64,000 nt of DNA, taken from Tetranychus cinnabarinus (Eukaryota > Arthropoda > Arachnida > Trombidiformes > Tetranychidae). The translations under genes were made by a program, and so were the position numbers. The stretch covers positions 575,501-639,500 of the forward strand of contig WHVY01000004.1 in assembly GCA_022266195.1 (NCBI GenBank), given 5' to 3'. The notes beneath the pieces were generated by a model. That model did no database searches and was not told where the DNA came from. It saw only the letters and a list, made by a program, of their open reading frames with translations. Positions 53,901-63,446 of the stretch are shown in pieces; the stretch's first letter is position 1; each line of letters starts with the position of its first letter.

Positions 53901-54676
53901 ATCTTTCTACTAATTCAATTTATTCCCTCCAAATGTTGTTCTAAAAATATTTCTTAATGTTATTTCATTGTAATATTAACCGCCTAGAATCATTTTACTT
54001 TTTAACGAATGAAAGTATTTTCATTTAAAATTGGCACCTTTTTTATCAGACGTTATTTTAAAACAAATGAAAACACTTATCAGTTTTACCTTCATTTATT
54101 GACTCAGCTTCAAACTCGAAAAGATGTATAATTGTTAGTTTACAAAGAAAAATACATTTTATCAATTACAACCTCGTTCTATTGAAAGCTAACAATCACA
54201 TTTGGCAGAGTAAGTGGTGAATCAACACTTGAACAATTCAAACACATGATGTTCCATAATGATGAATAAAGTTATTGTTCCCAATCTTTTCACAAATTTC
54301 CTCTTAAGCCTATCAAACAATACAAAATGAACATTTTGTAAACAAAGCGAAAACAAACTCTTCTCGATTTTCACTCTCTCTCTCTCTCTCTCTCTCCTTC
54401 TTTCATATCATCTTTTCTCTCTCTTCCCCTCTTTCTCTTCTCTACCTCTCTATCCTTCCCTTTCTCTCTTCTTTTTCTCTGTCTCTCTTTTGGGCTTTCA
54501 GTGTTGGACCAATGACATCCTTCCAAGATGTTGATTTCTTCAATATCATGGACGATGTTGATTATGATATGGACGATCTTCCTGCTGATTTATCTGGAGT
54601 TGGTCTTAATGAGCTTCTTGGCAATACGAATGGCTTCAATTGTTTTGGAACAACTCAGGAGGCCAAACACGAATAA
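50948..54676 (+). CDS. Stat: STAT transcription factor (STAT5/Stat92E type), lacking the N-terminal domain in this window
   Basis: JAK-activated transcription factor. Exons: 50948-51096, 51300-52074, 52174-52266, 52442-53091, 53267-53404, 54502-54676; 1,980 nt, 659 residues. The order is coiled coil (to about residue 170), DNA-binding domain (KQPPQVLKTNTRFP; TLSLPLVVIVHG; VTWDNAFASP), linker, SH2 (GTFLLRYSETELG with Arg464), the activating Tyr545 (EGYIPPVL), and a short acidic tail (MDDVDYDMDDLPADL). Similarity is clearest to vertebrate STAT5. The usual N-terminal domain of about 130 residues is absent. An in-frame stop at 50903-50905 precedes the ATG, and the upstream 2.4 kb encodes nothing like it. 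Because a pyrimidine-rich run precedes ATGGATAG, the true exon could instead start at an acceptor near 50955, with distant upstream exons. Confidence 0.92.
53647..53725 (+). CDS. Possible alternative last exon of Stat
   Basis: After a long pyrimidine tract there is a NAGNAG acceptor (CAGCAG, 53644-53649). Joined to the exon ending at 53404, the frame stays open for 26 more codons (SVITPVNFMQ, ending FNSYF) and stops at 53723-53725. This would replace the acidic tail of STAT with a different C-terminus. Its reality rests only on the good acceptor and the matching frame. Confidence 0.35.
53726..54501 (+). other. Stat intron 5, distal part
   Basis: Remainder of the intron 53405-54501. AT-rich, with a (CT)n run at about 54374-54396 and a pyrimidine-rich stretch of about 130 bases before the acceptor. 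Nothing else seen. Confidence 0.5.
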
Positions 54677-56069
54677 TTACAACGTTGAGTCCACGAAAGA
54701 CTGAAACCTGTTTTTTCCTCTTTATCTTTATTTTTCTTAGAAAATCACAAATGAATTGAAAATTGATTCCAAATAATTTCATAAATTAATCTCTTCTAGT
54801 AGAGCAAATTAGCTCAACTCTACAAATCTCTATACTGTTCTCAATCTACTTAAACTGATTCTCCCTTGAAGGGTGTTAATTAGGAGGAATTCATCTTCAT
54901 CATATTTTCAATATAAAAACATATTCATTGTGTATAGTGAGCAAAACAATCTATTTATGTACAAAATTATTAAACCTGAAAAACTGATTCAACTAAATCT
55001 ATAAAAGTCTTCATCTTTGCAACAAACGAGACGAGCATTTCACTCATTATGGAACTGTAATTGATCCACTGACAATGAACATCGAGGAGCTTTCAAAAAT
55101 TTCAAGTAATGTACCAGAATTTCATCTGACAGATCAACATCTTGTTAATTTTTTTCATCTTATCTTTTCAGATTGTACAGAAAACCCAGCCAATTTAATT
55201 TTACGAGCAATAAGATGCTGATAAAATCAGCTTTTATGACAGGAAAATTAAGCTCTCCAATTGTAAAGACGTAAAGTTGATTTGAAGCTGTTAAAAATGT
55301 TGATACATTCCATTGAACTTGCATTCGTATTCAGATCTGGAAATTGACTGAATTGAGGATACATTGGATAAATACTTATCAATATGGAAAAATGATTATC
55401 ATGAAAATTCAGAGGATTATGATTTGGCAATTCAAACGCTGAAAAGAAAAATAACCAATTTTGGAAAAAGATATTGAAGATTAAAGCCGATACTTTCCAT
55501 TTACTATCCCATCTTCAATTGAATGAGCCTTGTTTTTGGTTGAATAATTCCCAGAATTTACAAACCTTCAAAACTCGAATTCGTTGATGAAATCTTAAAT
55601 CAATAATTGCGTGATCATGGTCAAATCAAAGTTGCAATAATAATCAGCAGTTGAGTGATTAACTGTAGATCTTCGCTTGATTGTTGAAAAATTCTCAGGA
55701 TTGGAGCGAAAGGAATCAGCCAAGAGTGGTTAATTTACTTTACTTTTTAAGTTGATTCCATACCAACAAGCATTAAACTTGTCTTTTCATCAAGGTAAGC
55801 TTGAATAATATAAATAATTGTTTGAATTTACTTCGCATGTGTAATTTAAAAATGAATCCTTCATATTCTTTGATTTTTTCAATATTGTGAACTTTAGCCC
55901 GTATTTCCAAATTAGGTTGTTCTTATGACCAAGAAATCCTTGATATCCTTTCTAAACATACATGTTGTCTCTGAAAAGTCATTTTTAAATTTTTATTTAA
56001 TAATTTACAATTTTTCAAATTTATTTTTTAGGTTTCAACGTTTATGAACGCTGTTTGACTCGGACTGGA
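54677..56069. other. Intergenic region downstream of Stat
   Basis: Probable 3' UTR of Stat (ATTAAA at 54969-54974), then sequence without a readable gene. Parts may be further decayed STAT-like sequence continuous with the relic downstream, but I could not align them with confidence. Confidence 0.45.
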
Positions 56070-56410
56070 CGTGTTTAGACAAAACCTTGATCAGATGTGG
56101 CCTGTAAAAGACAAGGCATTACCGATTTCACATTTTGCGAAGGATCCGCGACTAGTTTAAAATGAACGCGGAAATACCTGAAGGATTTGTGAAACCCGAT
56201 AACATAATAGAGCCAGTTTCATTAATCGCAAGTTAAACTGGAGATCCTTCAACAGATGGAACCTACCTTTTCAGTTGAAATCTGAAATTAAACGCATTAG
56301 AACTGCTTGAAACAAGCAATGAAGAAATGAAATTCCTGTTCGTCTGATGATTGAGTCAAAAAAATTTCAACTCGATCTCTACCTGATCTTATTGGTTGGA
56401 TATGATGGGC
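56070..56410 (+). pseudogene. Decayed STAT copy (linker and SH2 region)
   Basis: The DNA aligns in order with the Stat exon at 52442-53091. ACCTGAAGGATTTGTG matches GAACATCTGAAGGATTTGTG, followed by a match to the RPDN codons, ATTAATCGCAAG against ATTGGTCGCAAG, GATGGAACCT, and then CGATCTCTACC (the RSLPDR region). Spacing is broken by deletions, and in-frame stops are frequent. No intron interrupts the match, but it lies within one exon, so retrocopy and tandem duplication cannot be told apart; the same orientation about 1.4 kb downstream favours tandem duplication. Confidence 0.7.
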
Positions 56411-56910
56411 TTTGCATTTTTGCTGCAGTGAAGTTCAATGCGAGTTATAATTGCCTGTTCAGTAAAAGAAGCAGATGGGTCTAAATGGTTAAATTATATA
56501 GTCAAGTGAATTTCCATGCACATGTTCGTTACCTGACTGAGCAAACTTAATCAAATTTCTCATCGTAACTGCGATTGTTCCCAATTGTTATTTTCACAAA
56601 AAAGTGGTTTCAAAAATTCCTCTCGATTAACAACTTTGACTTTCAACTGGAGCTTTCATCCAATTTTCATATCTATCCAAGTTTTTTTTCTGTAACATGA
56701 GAAATAAATCATAAGTTGCTTTGAACATATATTATAAATTAGATGATTTGAAGTTTGATATTCTGTAATTAGTTTTTTTTGAGTAAATTTTACCTAAATT
56801 GATTGATTGATGATGTAAAATTTTACATATAATGAATGATAATCATGGCACATGTAATGATGATTTATGAATTAGTTTCAACTAATGAGTAGATTCGGTT
56901 AAATATTTTA

Positions 56911-56916
56911 TATAAA
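56911..56916 (+). promoter_or_regulatory. TATA box of the small secreted-protein gene
   Basis: TATAAA about 100 bp before the start codon, with an initiator-like sequence (TATCATTC) about 35 bp downstream. The fit of spacing supports a focused promoter. Confidence 0.5.
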
Positions 56917-57012
56917 TGAAACGGATAAAATTTTGATCAGATTAGTATCATTCTAGCAAGAGTATATACAATCACTGTGTTAAATCATTCTGTACATTAA
57001 ATAATTTTCAAA

Positions 57013-57677
57013 ATGAAACTACAAATTGCTCTGATCGGACTCTGCTGTTTATCTGTAAGTATAATGAAGCTCAAAGCTATTTTCAAGTAAAATTTTCTGC
57101 TAACAATTAAAATGTGTAAAACTTGAAAAATTAAATTTCTCAAAAATATCAATTTAACTAATTCAATCTAAATTCAATCGCTTTCCATTATAGTTTGCTC
57201 TTGGAAATGAAATGTCACTCCAAGCAACAGTAAGTTTCCAGATGACATTACAATGGACAATAAGGAAGTTGATTTTACTTACATTTTTATTACTTATATT
57301 TTACCTCACAGAATCTTGAATCTCGTAATCTCAATGAACGGGCTAATCCAATGATGATGGGAGCAAACCCAATGAACCATGTTATGAACCAGTTGAAGTC
57401 CATGGAAAAACAAATGGGAGTGATTCAAGAAACTCTTCGACGAAACCATGCAAGGAAAAATTCGTTGACAATGAGACAGTTAAAAGACGCTATGGATGAG
57501 GCAACCAGAAACATAAAGGATATGAGCAATAACGCTATGCGAAAAATTACTTCCAATGCTGCCTCACTTGGTGGACGTTCATTGGGATCAACCATGAACC
57601 AACAATTAGCTGGATTAACATCAGGACAATCATCTGCCGCTGCATCCACTTCATCCAAAGCTGCAGCCAACTTTTAA
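57013..57677 (+). CDS. Small predicted secreted protein, three exons
   Basis: I do not recognise the family. Exons 57013-57054, 57194-57229 and 57312-57677 join in phase 0 to give 147 residues. Residues 1-18 form a clear signal peptide (MKLQIALIGLCCLSFALG). The mature part starts with a Met/Asn-rich stretch, then a helical, charged segment (about residues 50-105: KSMEKQMGVIQETL, MRQLKDAMDEATRNI) that could form a coiled coil. The tail is rich in Ser, Ala, Gly and Gln. There are no cysteines after the signal peptide. A TATA box lies upstream and AATAAA at 57856-57861. The tiny exons with a signal peptide in exon 1 are common in secreted-protein genes. A salivary or cuticular role is possible but unsupported. 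Confidence 0.75.
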
Positions 57678-59067
57678 GGCTACAAAAAATGAAACGCATT
57701 AAAAACTAGAGTCAAAACAAATTTTGATTTTTCCATCGTAGCTTGATTTATTGAGTTGAATGGTCAAAGATGTACCGTGGTTAACAAAGTTGAATTTAAT
57801 TGCTTCTCAATCTAAAACCCTTAATCAAAATTAAAGGTTGATTTAAATATTTTAAAATAAAAGTATTTCACTGTTACTCACTTGTTGAAACTTGAAAATC
57901 CATCGATTATCAATCATTGGGCTTTATTGAACAATATCCTTATAAAATCACAATTGAATCGACAATTTACTAGAGACGTCATTGAATGAAGCAACACAAA
58001 TGTAATCATTTAAATCAACTGAATGATCAAAACGCATAGCAGTAATGGTTTGAATGGCATTCAGTAGTTGAGGAAATGGGAACAAACTTTGTCCTGGCAA
58101 ATTTAGTTGGTAAAACTGTGAGTCCAACTGGTGATGATAAGGAGAAAGATGATGAGAGCAAACAAATGGTAAAGATTATTTTTCTGAGAAATGATTTGAT
58201 CTTTTCTAGGAAGTAAGGACTAGATACTTGATTATCATGGTAACCATGGAGGTTGAATTTCTCGTTAAACCAATCATCAATTCAAGTTAACTGTTTATAA
58301 CAGAATGGGTACAAGCTATTGTAATGATAAGAATAGGTGCTGAGCAATTACTGGGAAAAACTTGAATGATCAATAGGTACAGATAAATTGATTAATTGTT
58401 GCAAATTCACATCTTGGTAAAGTTAAATAACAAAGATGAACATCCATCAGTCACTTTATTACCTGATTTTTTATATTTGATAGGAAGACATAAAATAAAT
58501 ATTTCATTTAAGATAAAACAAATTGTGAATAATTTTATAGCAACAGAGATATTTTACACCTGACAACAGACACAATACAATATAAGAAATTTATTATACA
58601 ATCTTAAATGATATCATTTGAGATTAGTAAAGTAAGTACAGCTTAGGGTAAAAGTACTGGCATAATTCAGCACAATCAGCACAATTAGCTTGTATTTATA
58701 AAGGTTTTGAGTACAGTTACACGAAGATAACTCACTTGAACGTTGACATTTTTTCATTAACTTCATATTTCAGACTATTAACAATGAAAAATAGAGTCAA
58801 ATACAAGTTTCCAAGAACTGAATAATGAAAATCTCAAGATGGAAACAAAATATTAATATAATATTGAAATTGGGCCTAATTACCCTCAAGAAAATAACCT
58901 CTGAAATAAAATTAAGATCATCGCTATAGATCTCATTTTTATAGCCTCACAATTAAAGTCTTAACTCTCAACTCATGTTCTTGTCTATGCTTCTTTTCGT
59001 AGTAATTATAGCCAGTGAGCTCGTAAACTACAATTTTTAGTCCAACTAAATTGACTTGTTGCTTTCA
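57678..59067. other. Intergenic region between the secreted-protein gene and the Harbinger element
   Basis: AT-rich. Apart from the AATAAA at 57856-57861 I see no gene, RNA or repeat with clear ends. Confidence 0.5.
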
Positions 59068-59443
59068 GGGCCGTATTCACCAACCGAGTTTAAGCTTGAT
59101 TCGGAGATCAAACTGATTAATCTTAGCTTTTTTGTTTCACCAATTGAAATTAAAATTTGATCTCAGATCACACTTAAGCTAAGATCACAGCTGATCAAAC
59201 TAATCTTGAAATCAATTTTTTTTATTTCACCAACCGAAAAAATTTAATCCGATATTAAAATGTTGATTCACCAACCCGAATCATGCTCTATTTGATCCTG
59301 GATATTGATCAAGTGTGGATCAAAATTTGATCTTGGTAATTACCAAGATCATCTCCTTGATCTCGACTTGTCTTTTCATTTTCATGTGTTTTGTCTTGAT
59401 CTTAGAGTGAAAATTAATTTAGTTTTTCCTCAATTTCTGCAAA

Positions 59444-60330
59444 ATGGATGATTATCTATTCGCTTTTGGTTTTCGCCAGCGTAGAAATCCTCAAAGAAGA
59501 ACAATACTACCAAAAAATGATCTTTTTGTACTGTTTGATGATTATGAATTCAAAAAAAGGTTCCGAATGAATAAAGAGACTTTCCACGTGCTTCTTGATC
59601 TCGTCAAAGATGAAATAGAAGTATTTGGAAAACGAAATAACCCTGTTAGTCCCGAAAATCAACTACTCATAGCGTTGAGATTCTTTGCAACTGGTTCATT
59701 CCAAATAGTAAGTGGTGATCTTATCGGATTTTCGCAACCAACAATTTCAAGAATAGTGTTGAAAGTGTCTACTGTTTTAGCAAGAAAACTTCCACAATAT
59801 ATTGTTTTTCCATCTCCAACAGAAGAAGCCAAGGTAAATATGAATATACGCTAGCGGATACTCATTCACTAATTCAGTTGCATTCTGGTTTTTCAAAGAT
59901 CGCAGGGTTTCCGGGTGTAATTGGTGTTGTTGATGGAACTCATATTAAAATTAAAGTACCAAAAGATTTACATGAAAGATTCAGAAACCGAAAAAATGAG
60001 ATAACAGTTAACTGTCAAGTTGTTTTTGACCATAATATGAAATTTATACACATAAATGCAAGATGGCCAGGAAGTACTCACGATAGTAGGATATTTAAAC
60101 ACAGTGAACCTTATTACGTATTAGAATCACAAAGTTACAAAGGACATTTGCTTGGTGATTCAGCTTATCCATGTAAAACATATCTTATGACACCATTAAG
60201 TGATCCTAATACGCTAGCGGAGATGATTTATCAGAAGAAACATATAAAGACGAGAAATTTGGTCGAACCGATTTCACTTTCCTTTCGACCACCACCAGTT
60301 TTTATCGTTTCTTTTTTGTTTTCCGCTTGA
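59444..60330 (+). pseudogene. HARBI1-like transposase, C-terminus deleted
   Basis: Two exons (59444-59833 and 59878-60330) around a 44-nt intron. Exon 1 has the N-terminal helix region with FSQPTISRIV, and exon 2 the nuclease. VVDGTHIKIK gives the first catalytic Asp and LLGDSAY the second. ARWPGSTHDSRIF lies between them, as in HARBI1. The frame follows the family up to TRNLVE (60265-60267), which would supply the third catalytic acid. It then changes abruptly to the antisense of the neighbouring Myb-like gene and stops. The family's following segment (normally RxFGxLKxRF) is missing, so the protein is probably inactive. Confidence 0.85.
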
Positions 60331-61727
60331 GCATTTTTAGCACGAGTTACCATGTTTTTAAAACAAACCTTCAACTGGTCACCATTGAAAATTGTTTCAT
60401 TTCCGCTAGCGGAATTGAAACTTTCAGCGATTTCACACCAGAAAGTCTTCTTAGCAATAGAAGTATCTTTGTCGTTGTTTCGGTTCGTTGTTAACTCTTT
60501 TTTAGGATGATCTTCAATGAGAGAGACAAGAAGTTCCTTTTCTTTATCTGTAAAATTCTTACCACGAACTTTAGCCATGTTTAAAGAGCACAAAAAACTG
60601 AAAAAAACAAAAAAAAATGGAAAACAAAACTCTTTAATCAGTATCCACCGAAACCAGAAGGCAAATAATTAACAATATTTGATGGTTCTTCAAGTCGAGA
60701 AAAAGGCCGGGCAAGATAATGATTTGTCCAATCAGATAATTCATTATCTGACATTCGAGCCAGGTTCCTGTGATCAGCAACAGTAATTTGACCCTCAACC
60801 TTAAAATGTAGTTGATTAACATCAGCCCTACATAAAGGGCAGAGTTTCAAATTACTGTTGCTGAGTCCAAAGAACCAACTGAGGGAACAATCAATACAAA
60901 AAAAGTGGTTGCAGGGGAAACAATAGCATCTTTCCGATGCGACATTTAAACAAATTGAACAGTCCATCTCCGCTAGCGAACCATCAAAAGAAATATCAAC
61001 GATGACATCAACACCATTGCCGATGTCAAGTGAATCTGGAGTCACATTGGAATCATTTGGCATGATTTCCTCCTCATTGTAATAAAAAGAAACTTGACTC
61101 CTTTGAATCCGGAATGGTTTCTGTAAAAACAAAACAAAACAATGGTTAATTTTCGACAAAATTACGCCAGCGAAAAAAACTTACCAATACTTTAATGATG
61201 TGCTCAGCCAGTAGTGGAAAAGGAGTTCTGATGTGGCATAAAACATCCGAGTACCAGTAAGGTTTTGGAGCCTGGTAAATATGCGCCAAGTAATCCTTGA
61301 AATAAAGAGAAACAAATATTAAAAAATTGATACTTTTCATTGTAATATGACTTACCATCATTTTAGGGCTAGGTCTGAATGTAAATTCAACAATGTTTCC
61401 AGCATCCATGTCTGTTCTAAAGACATGGTGGGTTCCAAATTTACAATTAACCCGGAAACACTTTGATTGATTTTGATCTTGGCAAACATTCGGGTCTCTT
61501 TTTGCCAATATTTTTTGGGTGCTGAAAACGATAAATAAAAAATCAGTATAGAAACTTACGCTAGCGGAATTAAAACTTACTTGCACCATTCATTTGCTAA
61601 TTCCGTTGGTAATCTACCAGTCCGTTTGTAATGAGATTCAAATTGTCTATCTACGTGGAGATATTTACAGCCAAGTCCATAACAGTAACCACGATTTACA
61701 AAATTGCGGCAGAAGATTACGCTAGCG
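59849..61727. repeat. Dispersed CGCTAGCG motif, seven sites
   Basis: Exact copies at 59849-59856, 60212-60219, 60404-60411, 60971-60978, 61559-61566 and 61720-61727, and a one-base variant (CGCCAGCG) at 61165-61172. Flanks agree too: the consensus is roughly TTACGCTAGCGGAA, and 60401-60414 is a perfect 14-bp palindrome. The sites at 60404 and 61559 share about 20 positions, as do those at 61165 and 61720. I saw no copy elsewhere in the window. Confidence 0.8.
60231..60578 (-). pseudogene. Myb/SANT-like (zeste/MSANTD type) Harbinger accessory protein, 3' truncated
   Basis: Harbinger elements normally carry a Myb/SANT DNA-binding protein that brings the transposase to the nucleus and the ends. 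The frame from the ATG at 60578 gives about 115 residues. RGKNFTDKEKELLVSLI begins the trihelix, and FWCEIAESFNS, QLKVCFKNM and KTGGGRKE follow in family order. The last dozen residues are antisense of the transposase, so the normal C-terminus is lost at the same junction (about 60267/60268). An ATG 15 nt upstream (60593) is also in frame. Its coding sequence contains one CGCTAGCG motif (60404-60411). Confidence 0.75.
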
Positions 61728-61818
61728 AAAAAAAACAGAAATATGAATCATTATATGTTATAAAAATATGTAATGTAGGACAAATTATTACTTACTTATT
61801 AATTTGAGTTGTTGTCAT
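60638..61818 (-). CDS. CCCH zinc-finger plus RING protein carried by the Harbinger element
   Basis: Exons on minus: 61818-61796, 61721-61581, 61521-61356, 61295-61185, 61120-60638. They join in one frame for 307 residues without a stop. Finger 1 is C12-X8-C21-X4-C26-X3-H30. A second CCCH-like set is C68, C76, C81, H86. The RING is classical C3HC4: C201, C204, C217, H219, C222, C225, C241, C244. The combination recalls makorin-type RNA-binding ubiquitin ligases; a role in RNA binding and ubiquitin transfer is inference. The acceptor of exon 2 is a CGCTAG within the repeated CGCTAGCG motif. It is probably a third element-encoded gene, intact although its two neighbours are broken. It could also be a captured host gene. 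Confidence 0.78.
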
Positions 61819-62156
61819 GTTGATAGGTACTAAGTATATCAAAATTTAATGAAAATATTCAAAAAAAACACCTTATAAAGGATAGAGATGATGAATTTTG
61901 GTGAATTTGGGTGAAAAAAAATGTAAACAAAAGGTTCAAAATGTAAACAAATGCCTTAGTAGGGGCTATCTATTAATTTAATTTTGCTAATGTTAGCATC
62001 AAAAAAGGTGAGATCAATTTAGTTTGATCTGAAATCAGTTGATCTAAGCTTTGGATAAGCTGTGTTGGTGAAACAAAATTTTTATTTAAAGTCAAAATCA
62101 GTTGATCTGAAGCTCAAAGTGATTTCAGGTTTAATCTTGGTTGGTGAATACGGGCC

Positions 62157-62584
62157 TCAGTCTTAAAATTTTGCCCAAAGAGGAAAGTGAAAATGAAATT
62201 AGCTAAACGTATTCGTAGAAATGCTTTCAATCTCACTCGGAAAGTAAAGTGACCCTTGAGATTGCTAGAATTTCAATAGTCTTTAACATGCCCAAAATAT
62301 TACTTTAATAGCCCTTGATTAAGAAGCCCTCTAAGAAACAAAATTTCAACGAAAAGTTATTGAACAATTTGTCTTACAATTGTTATCAATAAACTTATAG
62401 AGACCAGAATCTTACAACACTGCCATCTTGTGAATAAAATATTCTTGTGTTCCTTACGCATGACGTTACTGCTTTCTTTTCAGCTGTTCATCTACAATTA
62501 CAATTGTTTATTTATCTTTAATTTAGAAAAATTTGTTTATTATCAACCTCCATAATTTATAAACTGTGATTTTAAAAGTCCAGA
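62157..62584. other. Region upstream of YJU2
   Basis: About 430 bp between the Harbinger end and the YJU2 start codon. It should contain the YJU2 promoter; no TATA box is obvious. Confidence 0.45.
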
Positions 62585-63446
62585 ATGTCGGAAAGAAAGG
62601 TTTTAAATGTAAGTAAATTTAATCTACTTTAAATTTGATCTTTTGTGCATCTTTATTTACTAATTTTTATGTTTGTTTTCTTAGAAATACTATCCACCGG
62701 ATTTCGATCCCAGTAAAGTTCCTCGGCTTCGCCATCCTAAAACTAGACAGTACACTGTACGTATCATGGTACCATTCAACATGCAGTGCAATACTTGTGG
62801 AGACTATATAGCCAAAGCAAAAAAATTCAATGCGAGAAAGGAAACTATTGAAAATGAAAGCTATCTTGGTTTGAAAGTTTTCCGTTTTTATTTCAAGTGT
62901 CCAGTTTGTATGGCAGAAATAACCTTCAAAACAGATCCAAAAAGCTACGATTATGAACTTGAACATGGAGCGACTCGAAATTTTCAAGCACTTCGTTTAT
63001 CCGAACAAAAAGCTCTCGAAGAAGCCAAAGAAAAAGAAGAAGAGGTGAAATCAAATCCAATTAAATTATTAGAGGAGCGTCAGTTAGCTTCACGTCGAGA
63101 AATGGAGGAATTAGAAGAATTAGAAGAACTTAAAGATCAAAGTGATAAAAAAGTCGTGGTCAATTTTGAAGAAATTTTAGCTAAAAAGAGAGAGAAAGCC
63201 AAAGAAGAAGCAATCTTAGAGGCTCGAAGACAAGAAGAAGAAGATGAAGCTCTTATAAAAAGTATTATGGCTGAAAAAGCAAAATTAGCTCCGTCCACTT
63301 CTACTTCATCTGCAACGAAGACATCATCATTCACCTCATTTGCACCGCCGAAACCGTCTACTAGCAAACAATCTATGAAAAGAAAGTTATCCAGTTTAAT
63401 TAAAATCAAGGAACCTGATCGACCAGCTAAAAAACCATCTGATTGA
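62585..63446 (+). CDS. YJU2: Splicing factor YJU2 (CCDC94 / CWC16 family)
   Basis: Nuclear spliceosome component that acts around the first catalytic step of splicing. Exons 62585-62608 and 62685-63446 give 261 residues. The N-terminus MSERKVLNKYYPPDFDPSK is the family signature. A four-cysteine zinc site is formed by C43/C46 (CNTC) and C80/C83 (CPVC), around KKFNARKET and YLGL. TFKTDP and EHGATRNFQA complete the conserved block. The rest is a charged, Glu/Lys-rich coiled coil and a basic tail (about residues 205-261), as expected. It ends a little shorter than the human protein, which is usual because the tail is poorly conserved. Confidence 0.95.

Larger units (their letters stand above)
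59068..62156. mobile_element. PIF/Harbinger transposon, 3,089 bp, complete ends
   Basis: Terminal repeats GGGCCGTATTCACCAACC (left) and GGCCCGTATTCACCAACC (right, complement) are flanked by a 3-bp TCA duplication at 59065-59067 and 62157-62159, the target size of PIF/Harbinger. Subterminal copies of TTCACCAACC occur at 59226-59235 and 59267-59276, with a variant at 59136-59145 and another near 62064-62073, plausible transposase-binding iterons. Inside: transposase (+), Myb/SANT protein (-) and a CCCH-RING protein (-). Fresh-looking ends and an intact third gene suggest a young copy, despite one internal deletion. Confidence 0.92.
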
